Shown piece by piece: positions 42,983-51,280 of a DNA stretch of 64,000 bases. How positions within the stretch are numbered: position 1 is the stretch's first letter; each line of letters opens with the position of its first letter. A model generated the notes under the pieces. That model ran no database searches. It saw only the letters and a program-made list of their open reading frames with translations, and had not been told where the DNA came from. The stretch is taken from the NCBI RefSeq assembly GCF_042686195.1, contig NZ_JBHUOQ010000001.1:186001-250000 (forward strand), read 5' to 3'. The position numbers and the translations under genes were made by a program. Source of the stretch: Corticicoccus populi. Lineage in GTDB: Bacteria > Bacillota > Bacilli > Staphylococcales > Salinicoccaceae.

Positions 42983-43252
42983 ATGAATCAATATGATTTA
43001 ATTAATGGATGGAAATTAGAAATAAATGAATTCCCTTTTAAGGTTTTAAAGAATGACAGCCTTTTTGCAATATACAATTTGAAGGAAGGTTCAATATCAG
43101 GAATGATTGAATTTAAGAATGATGATGTTTTCAAAACTTCTTTAATTGCTTGGGAATATGATATAGAAACTGATGCTAAAAACAAAATAATCAACTTTGT
43201 TTACACTGCTGAAAAATTAGCTGAAGAAGAGATGTTGAAAGAATTAGATTAA
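42983..43252 (+). CDS. Unknown 89-aa protein carried in the insert
   Basis: A soluble acidic protein, alternating strands and a C-terminal helix ('YTAEKLAEEEMLKELD'). Weak Shine-Dalgarno GGGGTG. AT-rich compared with its neighbours. It lies between two copies of the ackA 3' end, so it came in as an insert or stayed from a rearrangement. The layout is like small immunity proteins, but no family is recognised. A 13-codon frame at 42916 (MEFFNKLHGS) just upstream may be a remnant of another gene. Confidence 0.5.
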   Translation: MNQYDLINGWKLEINEFPFKVLKNDSLFAIYNLKEGSISGMIEFKNDDVFKTSLIAWEYDIETDAKNKIINFVYTAEKLAEEEMLKELD

Positions 43253-43322
43253 TATTTTTAATTCTGACAAGTGTATTCATTCATATTAGCGTTGTTTTAT
43301 ATTAGTAGATGATTGGGAGAGT

Positions 43323-43444
43323 GGTCAGGAGAAATTCCTGAACCATTCGTATCCGCCGGTTAAAATTATTATTATCCCGACCAATGGGGAACTGGAAGTC
43401 GTTAGAGATGTTGTAAGAATCGGATTCAGTGACGAGGGTTAAAG
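43323..43444 (+). pseudogene. Second, diverged copy of the ackA 3' end
   Basis: Reads in frame as the last 39 codons and stop of acetate kinase (GQEKFLNHSYPP... to GFSDEG-stop). Compared with the intact gene there are about ten base changes in 122, of which more than half are silent, so it diverged as functional ackA in another lineage before arriving here. No start codon or promoter; it cannot encode the enzyme. Confidence 0.92.
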
Positions 43445-43472
43445 TATATTTGAAGTTTGAATTATCATAAAT

Positions 43473-43507
43473 CATGGCAGTTTATCTCAAGGATAAGCTG
43501 CCATTTT
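43473..43507. terminator. Terminator between the ackA fragment and the small membrane gene
   Basis: Stem ATGGCAGTTTATC / GGATAAGCTGCCAT with a TCAA loop, T-rich on the right. It probably once ended ackA transcription and now serves both strands. Confidence 0.75.
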
Positions 43508-43516
43508 CAGTATAAT

Positions 43517-43702
43517 CTAAGATTTTAAATATCGATATACAGTTTTAACTATTATAACGACAGCGGAGAAAAAGAGAATAGGGATAACGGTTAAAATCAG
43601 GAAGTTACCATCCTCTACCGATCCAAAAAAGTATAATAAAATACGAAAAATCACGAACAAAATCAGCGCAATGGTGAAAGAGTTTAAGAGTGTTTTTTTC
43701 AT
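43517..43702 (-). CDS. Two-TM small membrane protein, unknown function
   Basis: A 61-aa protein with helices at about residues 8-28 and 35-55, basic at both ends. Strong TGGAGG 8 nt before the ATG. No family recognised. It sits on the edge of the variable patch behind ackA. Confidence 0.6.
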   Translation of the reverse strand: MKKTLLNSFTIALILFVIFRILLYFFGSVEDGNFLILTVIPILFFSAVVIIVKTVYRYLKS

Positions 43703-43887
43703 GAATGTGCCTCCACATATGTCATAGAGTAATTGAGTAAAAGTATTGTAGCATTAAGGAAAGCTTCTTACAATTGAAATGACACTTGGGATATAAAGCA
43801 CTTTACTTCATAGGGGTTTATCCAATATATTTAGTAGTGTATTGTCGTGATAATCACTTAAAATGACAGCTAAGGAGATAATGTTAA

Positions 43888-44649
43888 ATGAGTATGATTA
43901 AGAAAGGTTATGCCAGATACGATTTGATGAAAGAATTGAATTATGAAGGTATAGAGTCGGACTATAATGAAATACTGGAATACTTTTCAGATCTTCCGGC
44001 AGATGATTATGCACCGGGGTTAAACAGATACAGAAGATATTCAAGGGCACTTGTTCTGCCGGGAACTGAAGAAATTCACTGGCTTCCGACCATTCAAAAA
44101 GGAGATAATGAGTTTTCTGCGTATTTTCAAGGGAAGTTCAATCCCGAGCACCCGGGTGCATACAGGGAATTTCATAGTATAGAAGAAAATATAAGAAATA
44201 ATAAGCTGCTGAATAAAATCATCAAAGCCAATTATGATGAAACGTTCTGGAGCACAGAAGACAAAATTATGCCGATTCATGTGGGGGTTCATTTTGTTAA
44301 ATTGTTTGTTCAGAATGATGATGACAAAGCAGTATCTTCACCGGACTGTCTGCATCAGGACGGCGAGCCGTTTACTTTTGCACATTTGATTGAGAGGGAT
44401 AATGTGAATGGCGGGACCAATGCGATTGGAGTGCCTGGAGCGGCCGGGAAAGTGCCCGAGGAAGTGGATGATGAGGATTTACTGGAAGTGTTTGAAATCG
44501 ATCAGCCGCTGGAATCGTACGGCGTTTATGATTCAGCAGTCAGCCACTATGTGAGTCCCGTGACAAAAGGCGGAGAGGACAGACCGGGTGTCCGGTCAGT
44601 GATATTAATTGATTATCAGCAGACAGTAGTTGCAGATGTAGACGGTTAG
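43888..44649 (+). CDS. 2OG-Fe(II) dioxygenase of the L-isoleucine/amino-acid hydroxylase family
   Basis: A 253-aa protein like PF10014 dioxygenases (Bacillus L-isoleucine 4-dioxygenase group). Iron ligands: H and D in CLHQDGEPF near residues 153-155 and His in SAVSHYVSPV near 219; the 2OG Arg is in GVRSVILIDY near 236. It is predicted to hydroxylate a free amino acid; which one is unknown. RBS AAGGAG is 10 nt before the ATG. Single gene, convergent with usp. Confidence 0.82.
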   Translation: MSMIKKGYARYDLMKELNYEGIESDYNEILEYFSDLPADDYAPGLNRYRRYSRALVLPGTEEIHWLPTIQKGDNEFSAYFQGKFNPEHPGAYREFHSIEENIRNNKLLNKIIKANYDETFWSTEDKIMPIHVGVHFVKLFVQNDDDKAVSSPDCLHQDGEPFTFAHLIERDNVNGGTNAIGVPGAAGKVPEEVDDEDLLEVFEIDQPLESYGVYDSAVSHYVSPVTKGGEDRPGVRSVILIDYQQTVVADVDG

Positions 44650-44696
44650 TCTAAATAGCTGTTTTAAAGAAAAAATCTGAAATATATTGACGCATT

Positions 44697-44731
44697 AAAA
44701 AAGCAGCACATTAATTTGTGCCGCTTTTTTT
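44697..44731. terminator. Bidirectional terminator between the dioxygenase and usp
   Basis: Stem AAAAGCAGCACA / TGTGCCGCTTTT (one mismatch) flanked by A and T runs. Confidence 0.88.
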
Positions 44732-44733
44732 GC

Positions 44734-45240
44734 TTATTCTTCTTCTTTTGCTTCAGCCAGCAGTTCATCAGTTGCAACTACAGGTTCAAATTCATCAGGG
44801 ATTGTTTCTGTACGAACCACGAGTACGTCACATGGTGCATGTCTTACAATCGCTTCAGAAACAGAGCCGACAATGAAACGCTCAACTGCGTTTAAGCCGG
44901 ATGAACCACAGACAATGACGTCTGCACCGGTTTTTTCGACTGCTTTTTTCGGAATAATCGCTTTTGGTGAACCGTAGTCAATGATTTTATCTACATCAGT
45001 CACACCTTTTTCTCTAGCGACTTCTTCGTAACCGTCTAATAATTTTTTAGCAAATGCATTGGCACGATCTGAAATAGAGCGGTCATAAGCCTCTACTGAT
45101 GCAAAGGAACGTGTGTCAATCACGTTAATGATTGTCAGCTTGGCGTTGTTCCGTTTTGCTGCTCCGACTGCTGTGTGGAATGCCCATTCTGCTTCGCGTG
45201 AACCATCGACTGCAATGAGAATATTCTTGTAGTTAACCAT
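44734..45240 (-). CDS. Universal stress protein UspA family
   Basis: A 168-aa single-domain ATP-binding Usp. N-terminal 'ILIAVDGSREA' and the nucleotide motif G-S-S-G-(9)-G-S (CGSSGLNAVERFIVGSVSE) are intact, so it should bind ATP. A flexible acidic tail of about 20 residues ends the protein. Beside ald as in Staphylococcus. Confidence 0.93.
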   Translation of the reverse strand: MVNYKNILIAVDGSREAEWAFHTAVGAAKRNNAKLTIINVIDTRSFASVEAYDRSISDRANAFAKKLLDGYEEVAREKGVTDVDKIIDYGSPKAIIPKKAVEKTGADVIVCGSSGLNAVERFIVGSVSEAIVRHAPCDVLVVRTETIPDEFEPVVATDELLAEAKEEE

Positions 45241-45274
45241 ATTATAGAAACCCCTTTCATCTTTATTCAGTTAT

Positions 45275-45304
45275 ATTATACCCTTTTTCGGAAAATAATA
45301 TCAA
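45275..45304 (-). promoter_or_regulatory. Promoter of the usp gene
   Basis: On the minus strand TTGATA (45299-45304), an 18-nt spacer and TATAAT (45275-45280). Confidence 0.75.
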
Positions 45305-45427
45305 TTTAAATTAACTTAATCATGACGGTTTTGTGAAAGCGTGTTACAATTGACGCAGTTGGAGATGAACAGGCTTTTTGGAAGGCATTTTACAATCAGT
45401 TGAAAAAATGAAAGGGGTTTAATTGTA

Positions 45428-46540
45428 ATGATTATCGGTGTACCTAAAGAGATTAAAAATAATGAGAACAGAGTGGGGCTGACGCCGGGGGGGGTGCATG
45501 CTTTTGTGGAAGCAGGCCATACTGTTAAGGTGGAAACTTCTGCCGGAGACGGTTCTTATTTTGAAGATATAGACTATCAGGGTGCAGGCGCAGAGATTGT
45601 AGACAGTGCTGAAGCAGCCTGGGATGCGGATATGGTGGTAAAGGTAAAAGAGCCTCTGAAAGAAGAATTTAATTTCTTTAAACCGGGCATGATTTTGTAT
45701 ACATATTTACATCTTGCACCGGAAGTTGAGCTGACTCAGGCTTTGCTTGATAATAAAGTAACTGCCATTGCATACGAAACAATACAGGCAGTGGACGGTT
45801 CTCTACCGCTTCTTGCACCAATGAGTGAAGTGGCAGGGCGTATGGCGACACAGATCGGCAGTGAATTTCTTCAGAAAAATAAAGGCGGCAAAGGAATTCT
45901 GCTGAGCGGCGTACCGGGAGTGGAACGCGGAAACGTAACGATTATCGGCGGTGGCATGGCCGGTACAAATGCTGCGAAAATGGCAATCGGCCTCGGTGCG
46001 AGTGTAACGATTCTTGACTTAAATCCGAAACGTTTACGTGAGCTCGATGATCTTTTCGGCTCCAGTGTGCAGACAGTGATGTCTTCACCGTTAAACATTG
46101 AGAAATTTGTTAAGAACAGCGACTTAGTAATTGGTGCAGTATTAATTCCGGGAGCGAAAGCACCGAAACTGGTTACTGAAGAAATGGTCGAGGGAATGAA
46201 TCCGGGATCAGTCGTTGTGGATATCGCGATTGATCAGGGCGGTATTTTTGAAACAACAGATAGAATTACGACACACGATAATCCGACGTATATGAAACAT
46301 GATGTTGTGCATTATGCTGTTGCGAATATGCCGGGTGCGGTGCCGCGTACATCAACGATTGCATTAACCAATGCGACGATGAATATCGGTCTTTCAATCG
46401 CAAACCACGGATATAAGGAAGCGGCAAAGAGAAATCCGATGGTAATCAGCGGTTTCAACACTTTTGACGGACATGTCACTTATAAAGCAGTCGCTAAGGA
46501 TCAGGGACTCGAGTATACAGATATTAGAGAATTGATATAA
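45428..46540 (+). CDS. ald: Alanine dehydrogenase
   Basis: A 370-aa NAD-dependent enzyme converting L-alanine to pyruvate and ammonia, or the reverse. 'IGVPKEIKNNENRVGLTP' with substrate-binding Arg15, K near 75 (VKVKEP), H96 in YLHLAPE and the NAD fold 'IIGGGMAGTNAAKMA' at 175-189 are canonical. Monocistronic. Confidence 0.97.
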   Translation: MIIGVPKEIKNNENRVGLTPGGVHAFVEAGHTVKVETSAGDGSYFEDIDYQGAGAEIVDSAEAAWDADMVVKVKEPLKEEFNFFKPGMILYTYLHLAPEVELTQALLDNKVTAIAYETIQAVDGSLPLLAPMSEVAGRMATQIGSEFLQKNKGGKGILLSGVPGVERGNVTIIGGGMAGTNAAKMAIGLGASVTILDLNPKRLRELDDLFGSSVQTVMSSPLNIEKFVKNSDLVIGAVLIPGAKAPKLVTEEMVEGMNPGSVVVDIAIDQGGIFETTDRITTHDNPTYMKHDVVHYAVANMPGAVPRTSTIALTNATMNIGLSIANHGYKEAAKRNPMVISGFNTFDGHVTYKAVAKDQGLEYTDIRELI

Positions 46541-46541
46541 G

Positions 46542-46576
46542 AAAATGCGGTCTTCCATTTCGGAAGGCCGCATTTT
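46542..46576. terminator. Bidirectional terminator after ald
   Basis: Stem AAAATGCGGTCTTCC / GGAAGGCCGCATTTT (one mismatch); the opposing gene's stop codon lies at its right edge. Confidence 0.9.
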
Positions 46577-47156
46577 ACTGTTCAGAATGTATATAGATCA
46601 TATCAAACGGTATATTTCGAAGCAGTTCATCTTTTTGTTCCGGTGATTTTACGACTGGAATAATTTCAATTCGTTTTTTTGCATGTGTTTTCAATTTGGC
46701 GAGCGGTTGAAGAGATTTGAAATCCGACATGTCAGTCTCTCTTATATCAAACATGACGGCGGACACATCAAATTCAACAGCTTCATCCAGCAGTCTGCTT
46801 TGTAAGAAGGACGGGACTTTATTAAAAGACGGGCCGATAATGAAATGCCTGTCTCCAATCACTTGTGACAGTTCATGAAGAAAAAAATGATCAAGAGAAT
46901 GAAAATTGTCCGTGAATACCTGGTCAATAATAAAGCCGTCTGCCTCTTTGAAATGTCTGATGGTTTCAATATTGATATTTTTCCGCATGAATAGGTTGTT
47001 CTCTTCAAAATGATTGACGGTGACATAGCTTTCAACATCGGAATGGAGCGCTTTTATCATTTTTAAAAGCACGGGATTCGGTGCGTTAAAGTTTTTCTGG
47101 CTGAGTACGACGGGACCGTCTATATTTAAGTGATGGCAGTGTGTTAAAATTTTCAT
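46575..47156 (-). CDS. Uncharacterised protein, TIM-barrel-like
   Basis: A 193-aa cytoplasmic protein, no TM. Alternating hydrophobic strands (ILTHCHHL, SYVTVNHF, GFIIDQVF, HFIIGPSF, VSAVMFDIR, IEIIPVVKS, FDMIYIHS) suggest an alpha/beta fold, perhaps a partial barrel. No catalytic motif is evident. RBS AGGTG is 5 nt before the ATG. Position between ald and cysK matches unnamed genes in related genomes, but I cannot assign a family. Confidence 0.6.
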   Translation of the reverse strand: MKILTHCHHLNIDGPVVLSQKNFNAPNPVLLKMIKALHSDVESYVTVNHFEENNLFMRKNINIETIRHFKEADGFIIDQVFTDNFHSLDHFFLHELSQVIGDRHFIIGPSFNKVPSFLQSRLLDEAVEFDVSAVMFDIRETDMSDFKSLQPLAKLKTHAKKRIEIIPVVKSPEQKDELLRNIPFDMIYIHSEQ

Positions 47157-47263
47157 GTGTTCACCTCGATTTTCATTGTATCATAAGTACTTACAGTGAA
47201 TTGTTTGAAAAAATCACGGGTGAATGTTTATGATAAATTAAACATGAAATGACAGGTGATAAG

Positions 47264-48178
47264 ATGAAAAGATATGATAATATCACAGAATTGATCGGCG
47301 GAACGCCGGCAGTAAAGTTAAATCAAGTGGTTCCCACGAATTGTGCGGATGTTTATGTGAAGCTTGAGCTTTTCAATCCGAGCAGGAGTGTCAAGGACCG
47401 GGCGGCTTTTAATATGCTTCAGCAGGCTGAAAAGGACGGGATTATTAAGCCGGGTGATACCATTATAGAGCCGACAAGCGGCAATACGGGAATTGGTCTT
47501 GCTATGAGTGCAGCTGCAAAAGGCTACCGGGCAATCTTTGTGCTGCCTGATAATATGACTGTGGAACGGATTAATATTCTGAAAGCATACGGTGCGGAAG
47601 TTGTACTGACACCTGCTGATGAAAAGATGCCGGGCGCAATTAAAAAAGCAGTCGAATTAAAAGAAGATATTCCGAACGCGTTTATTCCGCAGCAGTTTGA
47701 AAATGCTGCGAACCCGGATATCCACCGGACGACGACGGCACTTGAAATTTTGGAGCAGATGGATCATTTGGACGGTTTTGTTGCAACAGCCGGGACGGGT
47801 GGAACCATTACCGGCACGGGTGAGGTGTTAAAAGCGCATCTGCCTGATATTCATATTGCGGTTGTTGAACCGAGCGGGTCCCCTGTCCTATCCGGCGGAG
47901 CACCCGGGAAGCATAAGCTTGTCGGGACAAGTCCCGGCTTTGTGCCGGAAATATTGAATACATCTGTGTATGATGAAATTATTCAAATTGATGACGATGA
48001 TGCCGTCAACATGTTCAGACGGCTTGCGAAAGAAGAGGGAATATTTGTCGGACCTTCTGCAGCTGCAGCTGTGCATGCAGCAATTATGGTCGGTAAAAAG
48101 CTCGGACCAGGTAAAAAGGTTCTTGCTATTGCACCGGATTCCGGTGAACGTTATTTGAGCATGGGTTTGATTGAATAA
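47264..48178 (+). CDS. Cysteine synthase family protein (CysK/YtkP-like)
   Basis: A 304-aa PLP-dependent O-acetylserine sulfhydrylase-type enzyme. K44 in SRSVKDRA binds PLP; TSGNTGIGLA near 71-80 binds substrate; GTGGTITGTG near 175-184 holds the phosphate. The YtkP/CysM-like copy next to the ytkL hydrolase in Bacillales may be a secondary form or cystathionine synthase-like. The ATG at 47264 is preceded by AGGTGATA. Confidence 0.88.
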   Translation: MKRYDNITELIGGTPAVKLNQVVPTNCADVYVKLELFNPSRSVKDRAAFNMLQQAEKDGIIKPGDTIIEPTSGNTGIGLAMSAAAKGYRAIFVLPDNMTVERINILKAYGAEVVLTPADEKMPGAIKKAVELKEDIPNAFIPQQFENAANPDIHRTTTALEILEQMDHLDGFVATAGTGGTITGTGEVLKAHLPDIHIAVVEPSGSPVLSGGAPGKHKLVGTSPGFVPEILNTSVYDEIIQIDDDDAVNMFRRLAKEEGIFVGPSAAAAVHAAIMVGKKLGPGKKVLAIAPDSGERYLSMGLIE

Positions 48179-48199
48179 AAAACAGTGAGGTAGAAAATA

Positions 48200-48721
48200 A
48201 TGCTTAGAAAAATGGAAAAGAATGAATTTGAAGTGTTTCATCAACTTTTGGAAGATAATTTTCCGAAAAGTGAACGGCGTCTAAAGCATGTTCAAAAGCG
48301 TCTGCTCGATCTTGACAGTTACAATGTGTTTGTTGAAACCGACGGAGATGATATTGTCGGTTTCTTTGCCGAATGGTCAAGTGAAGCGTTTCGTTTTGTA
48401 GAACATCTTGCAGTCAATCAAAAATACCGTGGAAGCGGTACAGGGTCAAGGCTGTTAAAGGAATATCATGATTTAAGTGATGTTCCGGTGATTCTTGAGG
48501 TTGAGCCGCCGGAAGATGATATTCAGCAGCGACGTGTAAAGTTTTATGAGAGAAACGGTTACCATTTAACGCCGTTCGGTTACATGCAGCCGACCCTCTA
48601 TGAAGGAGAGACACCGATACCGCTTGTGTTGATGAGCTATCCTGACAGAATGACTGAAGCAGAGTTCAACACATTTAAAACATGGTCGCATACAACGATT
48701 TACCATCCGGACAATAAATAG
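48200..48721 (+). CDS. GNAT family N-acetyltransferase
   Basis: A 173-aa protein with acetyl-CoA loop 'YRGSGTGSRLL' near residue 78, followed by the standard strands and 'RVKFYERNGYH' near 113. It lies in the same unit as cysK and may act on a product, but the substrate is unknown. Confidence 0.85.
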   Translation: MLRKMEKNEFEVFHQLLEDNFPKSERRLKHVQKRLLDLDSYNVFVETDGDDIVGFFAEWSSEAFRFVEHLAVNQKYRGSGTGSRLLKEYHDLSDVPVILEVEPPEDDIQQRRVKFYERNGYHLTPFGYMQPTLYEGETPIPLVLMSYPDRMTEAEFNTFKTWSHTTIYHPDNK

Positions 48722-48785
48722 TGATTAAATCCAGCCTGAAACGGGAAAGATTGAGTATGACTATTTTAAAGGGAGATGTGGTTGG

Positions 48786-49469
48786 ATGAATATCAGTTTT
48801 CACGGGCATGCGGTAGTACAGTTTGAACATAACGGTTCTAAAGTAATTATTGATCCATTTATTAACGGCAACAGCTTATCGGATTTATCTGCAGATGAAG
48901 TGAAGGCAGATTATATTATTTTGACACACGGGCATAATGACCATGTGGGAGATACCATTGAAATTGCTAAAAATAATGATGCCAAGGTACTTGCACCTGT
49001 AGAACTTGCAGACTTTTTGGAAGGTCATGGTGTCAAAGCAGTCGGGACCAACATCGGCGGTACTTACGAAGGTGAGTTCGGTTCCGTGAAGTGGGTTCAC
49101 GCATTTCATTCGTCAAGTTTCACACACGAAGACGGTTCAAACACGTATACGGGTATGCCGACGGGATTAATATTAAAAATCGGTGACAAGACTGTTTACC
49201 ATACAGGTGATACAGGGATTTTCGGTGATATGGAATTAATCAGCCGGCTGAACGGCCCGATTGATCTGCTCTTTATCCCAATTGGTGATCATTTCACAAT
49301 GGGAATTGATGATGCAGCTTATGCGGTTAATCATTTTATCACCCCGGAGATTGTGGTGCCGATTCACTATAATACTTTCCCGCCGATTGAAACAAATCCT
49401 GAAGACTTCAAAGCAAAAGTGTCCTGCGAATGCCAGATATTATCTGCCGGAGACTCAGTGAAATTTTAA
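48786..49469 (+). CDS. Metal-dependent hydrolase, UPF0173 (YtkL-like)
   Basis: A 227-aa metallo-beta-lactamase fold hydrolase. HGHNDHVGD near 54-62 is the HxHxDH metal motif; further ligands lie in 'HTGDTGIF' (about 140) and 'IPIHYNTFP' (about 195). In Bacillales it precedes the DRTGG-CBS gene. Its substrate is not established. Confidence 0.9.
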   Translation: MNISFHGHAVVQFEHNGSKVIIDPFINGNSLSDLSADEVKADYIILTHGHNDHVGDTIEIAKNNDAKVLAPVELADFLEGHGVKAVGTNIGGTYEGEFGSVKWVHAFHSSSFTHEDGSNTYTGMPTGLILKIGDKTVYHTGDTGIFGDMELISRLNGPIDLLFIPIGDHFTMGIDDAAYAVNHFITPEIVVPIHYNTFPPIETNPEDFKAKVSCECQILSAGDSVKF

Positions 49470-49533
49470 CTATTATACTTCCTCTAAACCAAGGGGGAGT
49501 ATTTTTATTGTATAATAAAGACAAGGTGATCAC

Positions 49534-50799
49534 ATGGCAAAATCAAAACATAATGTAATATTGGAATATATAGAAAAACTCCCGGAAGGGGCGAAAATTT
49601 CGGTACGGCAGATTTCAAGTTATTTAAATGTATCTGAGGGTACCAGCTACCGTGCTATTAAGTCTGCAGAAAAAGACGGGATTGTAAAAACCATTGAACG
49701 GGTCGGGACCATACGGGTCATCCGGAATGAGGACCATTTGGACGGACATTTAACCTTTAATCAGGTGAATCGTGTCATTCAGGGACAGGTACTGACGGGG
49801 ACATCGTTTCTTGAACGGGAAATTACACGCTTTGTCATCGGTGCAATGGCTGCAGAGGAAATAGAATCCTATCTTGAAAGCGGTGCGATTTTAATTGTCG
49901 GCAACCGGGAGGAAGCGCAGTATACAGCAATTGAAAATGGTGCAGGGATATTAATTACCGGCGGGTTCGGCGCATCTGAGGAGATAATAAAAAGGGCGGA
50001 GGCATCAAAGCTTCCTGTCATCTCCACCAGTTATGACACATTCAGTGTCGCTTCAGTGATTCAACGAGAACTGTACAGCCTGTCTTTATCGAATTCACTA
50101 ACGACTGCGAAAGATTTAATGATTAAACAGAATGATTATTCGTTTGATATCGAAAAAAGCAGATACAGGTATACAGCAATGGACAAGGTCACGCTTTTAA
50201 TACATGAAGATAAGTATCTTGGGGCAGTCAAGTCATCGGATTTAAAGATGATTGATGCGTCAAATTATCAAGGATTTTTAATACCGGATATTGAAGCATC
50301 TTCGATAAGTACGCTGCAGAGAATACGCCAGATTATGAGCTGGCAGCAGTTGAACATTGTGCCTGTAGTTGAGGATTCCCGCCTGCTGGGTATTGTGCAC
50401 AGGAGGGATGTCTTTAAAAATGTTGAGACGCCGAAGCTTGAAGCGAACGTGTCGACAGATGAGCTTGTAAGCAGAAACATTATGATTGAAGAAAATAAAA
50501 TTCATATTACAGTGATGTCGTTTATGACGGACGAACTGGGGACAATGACGCAGGGCAGTCATATGGATTTAATCGAACGGGCAGTGAAGGCGGTACTTTC
50601 AAACTACGATATTAACAGCTACCACATTGATTCGATGAATGTCATGAATTTAAAATTGATTCAATTAAACCAGGAGCTCATCCTTGAAGGACAGGTCATT
50701 GATATCGGTGATCAGTTCATCCGCCTTGAGGTCGTGACAGCATCCGATGAAGTAGTTTATTCGAAAGTGTCGATGCTTGTACAGTACTATAAGAAATAA
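49534..50799 (+). CDS. DRTGG/CBS-domain regulator with HTH (YtoI-like)
   Basis: A 421-aa cytoplasmic protein. Domains in order: winged HTH (about 1-65, 'SYLNVSEGTSYRAIK'), DRTGG domain (about 70-180), a pair of CBS domains (185-305) and a hotdog-like C-terminal domain (about 315-420). CBS pairs usually bind adenyl nucleotides. The gene family is fixed next to nrnA and dnaE, and a link to nucleotide pools is likely but unproven. Confidence 0.85.
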   Translation: MAKSKHNVILEYIEKLPEGAKISVRQISSYLNVSEGTSYRAIKSAEKDGIVKTIERVGTIRVIRNEDHLDGHLTFNQVNRVIQGQVLTGTSFLEREITRFVIGAMAAEEIESYLESGAILIVGNREEAQYTAIENGAGILITGGFGASEEIIKRAEASKLPVISTSYDTFSVASVIQRELYSLSLSNSLTTAKDLMIKQNDYSFDIEKSRYRYTAMDKVTLLIHEDKYLGAVKSSDLKMIDASNYQGFLIPDIEASSISTLQRIRQIMSWQQLNIVPVVEDSRLLGIVHRRDVFKNVETPKLEANVSTDELVSRNIMIEENKIHITVMSFMTDELGTMTQGSHMDLIERAVKAVLSNYDINSYHIDSMNVMNLKLIQLNQELILEGQVIDIGDQFIRLEVVTASDEVVYSKVSMLVQYYKK

Positions 50800-50800
50800 A

Positions 50801-50832
50801 AAAGAAGCTAAACTTTCGTTTAACTTCTTTTT
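50801..50832. terminator. Bidirectional terminator after ytoI
   Basis: Stem AAAGAAGCTAAAC / GTTTAACTTCTTT with a single bulge; A and T runs on either side. Confidence 0.85.
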
Positions 50833-50850
50833 GCACTGAACATTCCGCAG

Positions 50851-51204
50851 TTATCTGCTTTTCTGCCTTCTTGCTTCAAATTCTTCCCAGGCTTTTTCTT
50901 CTATCGGGAGATTTGCCTTGAATTTCTTGCGTGCTTTGTTGAAATAGTAGACATTATACGCACCGAAAAGGATAAATACAGCACCCACGATGATGGCAAC
51001 GCTTGTTGTAAACTGGATGATGGAATTCAAACCCATCGCAACCAAAAACAAGCCGAGCCAGATACGTGAAATACTGGTGAAATAGACAGATTGTACATCC
51101 CTTACAGAGCGGATTTGACGCATTTTATAAATAACAAACATCAAAAGACTCAAGAATAAAAATGATACTAACGATGATACAATAATTAAGTACAGCAGCT
51201 CCAT
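50851..51204 (-). CDS. YtpI family membrane protein
   Basis: A 117-aa protein with three TM helices (about 4-26, 43-65 and 68-88) and a basic C-terminal tail. Same place as ytpI between ytoI and nrnA in Bacillus. The function is unknown. Confidence 0.8.
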   Translation of the reverse strand: MELLYLIIVSSLVSFLFLSLLMFVIYKMRQIRSVRDVQSVYFTSISRIWLGLFLVAMGLNSIIQFTTSVAIIVGAVFILFGAYNVYYFNKARKKFKANLPIEEKAWEEFEARRQKSR

Positions 51205-51280
51205 TCATTACACTCCATTCTAGATTGTAGTATAATTTAGTAGAGAGAATAAGTAAATAACAGTTAGAGGAGAAAGTGCA

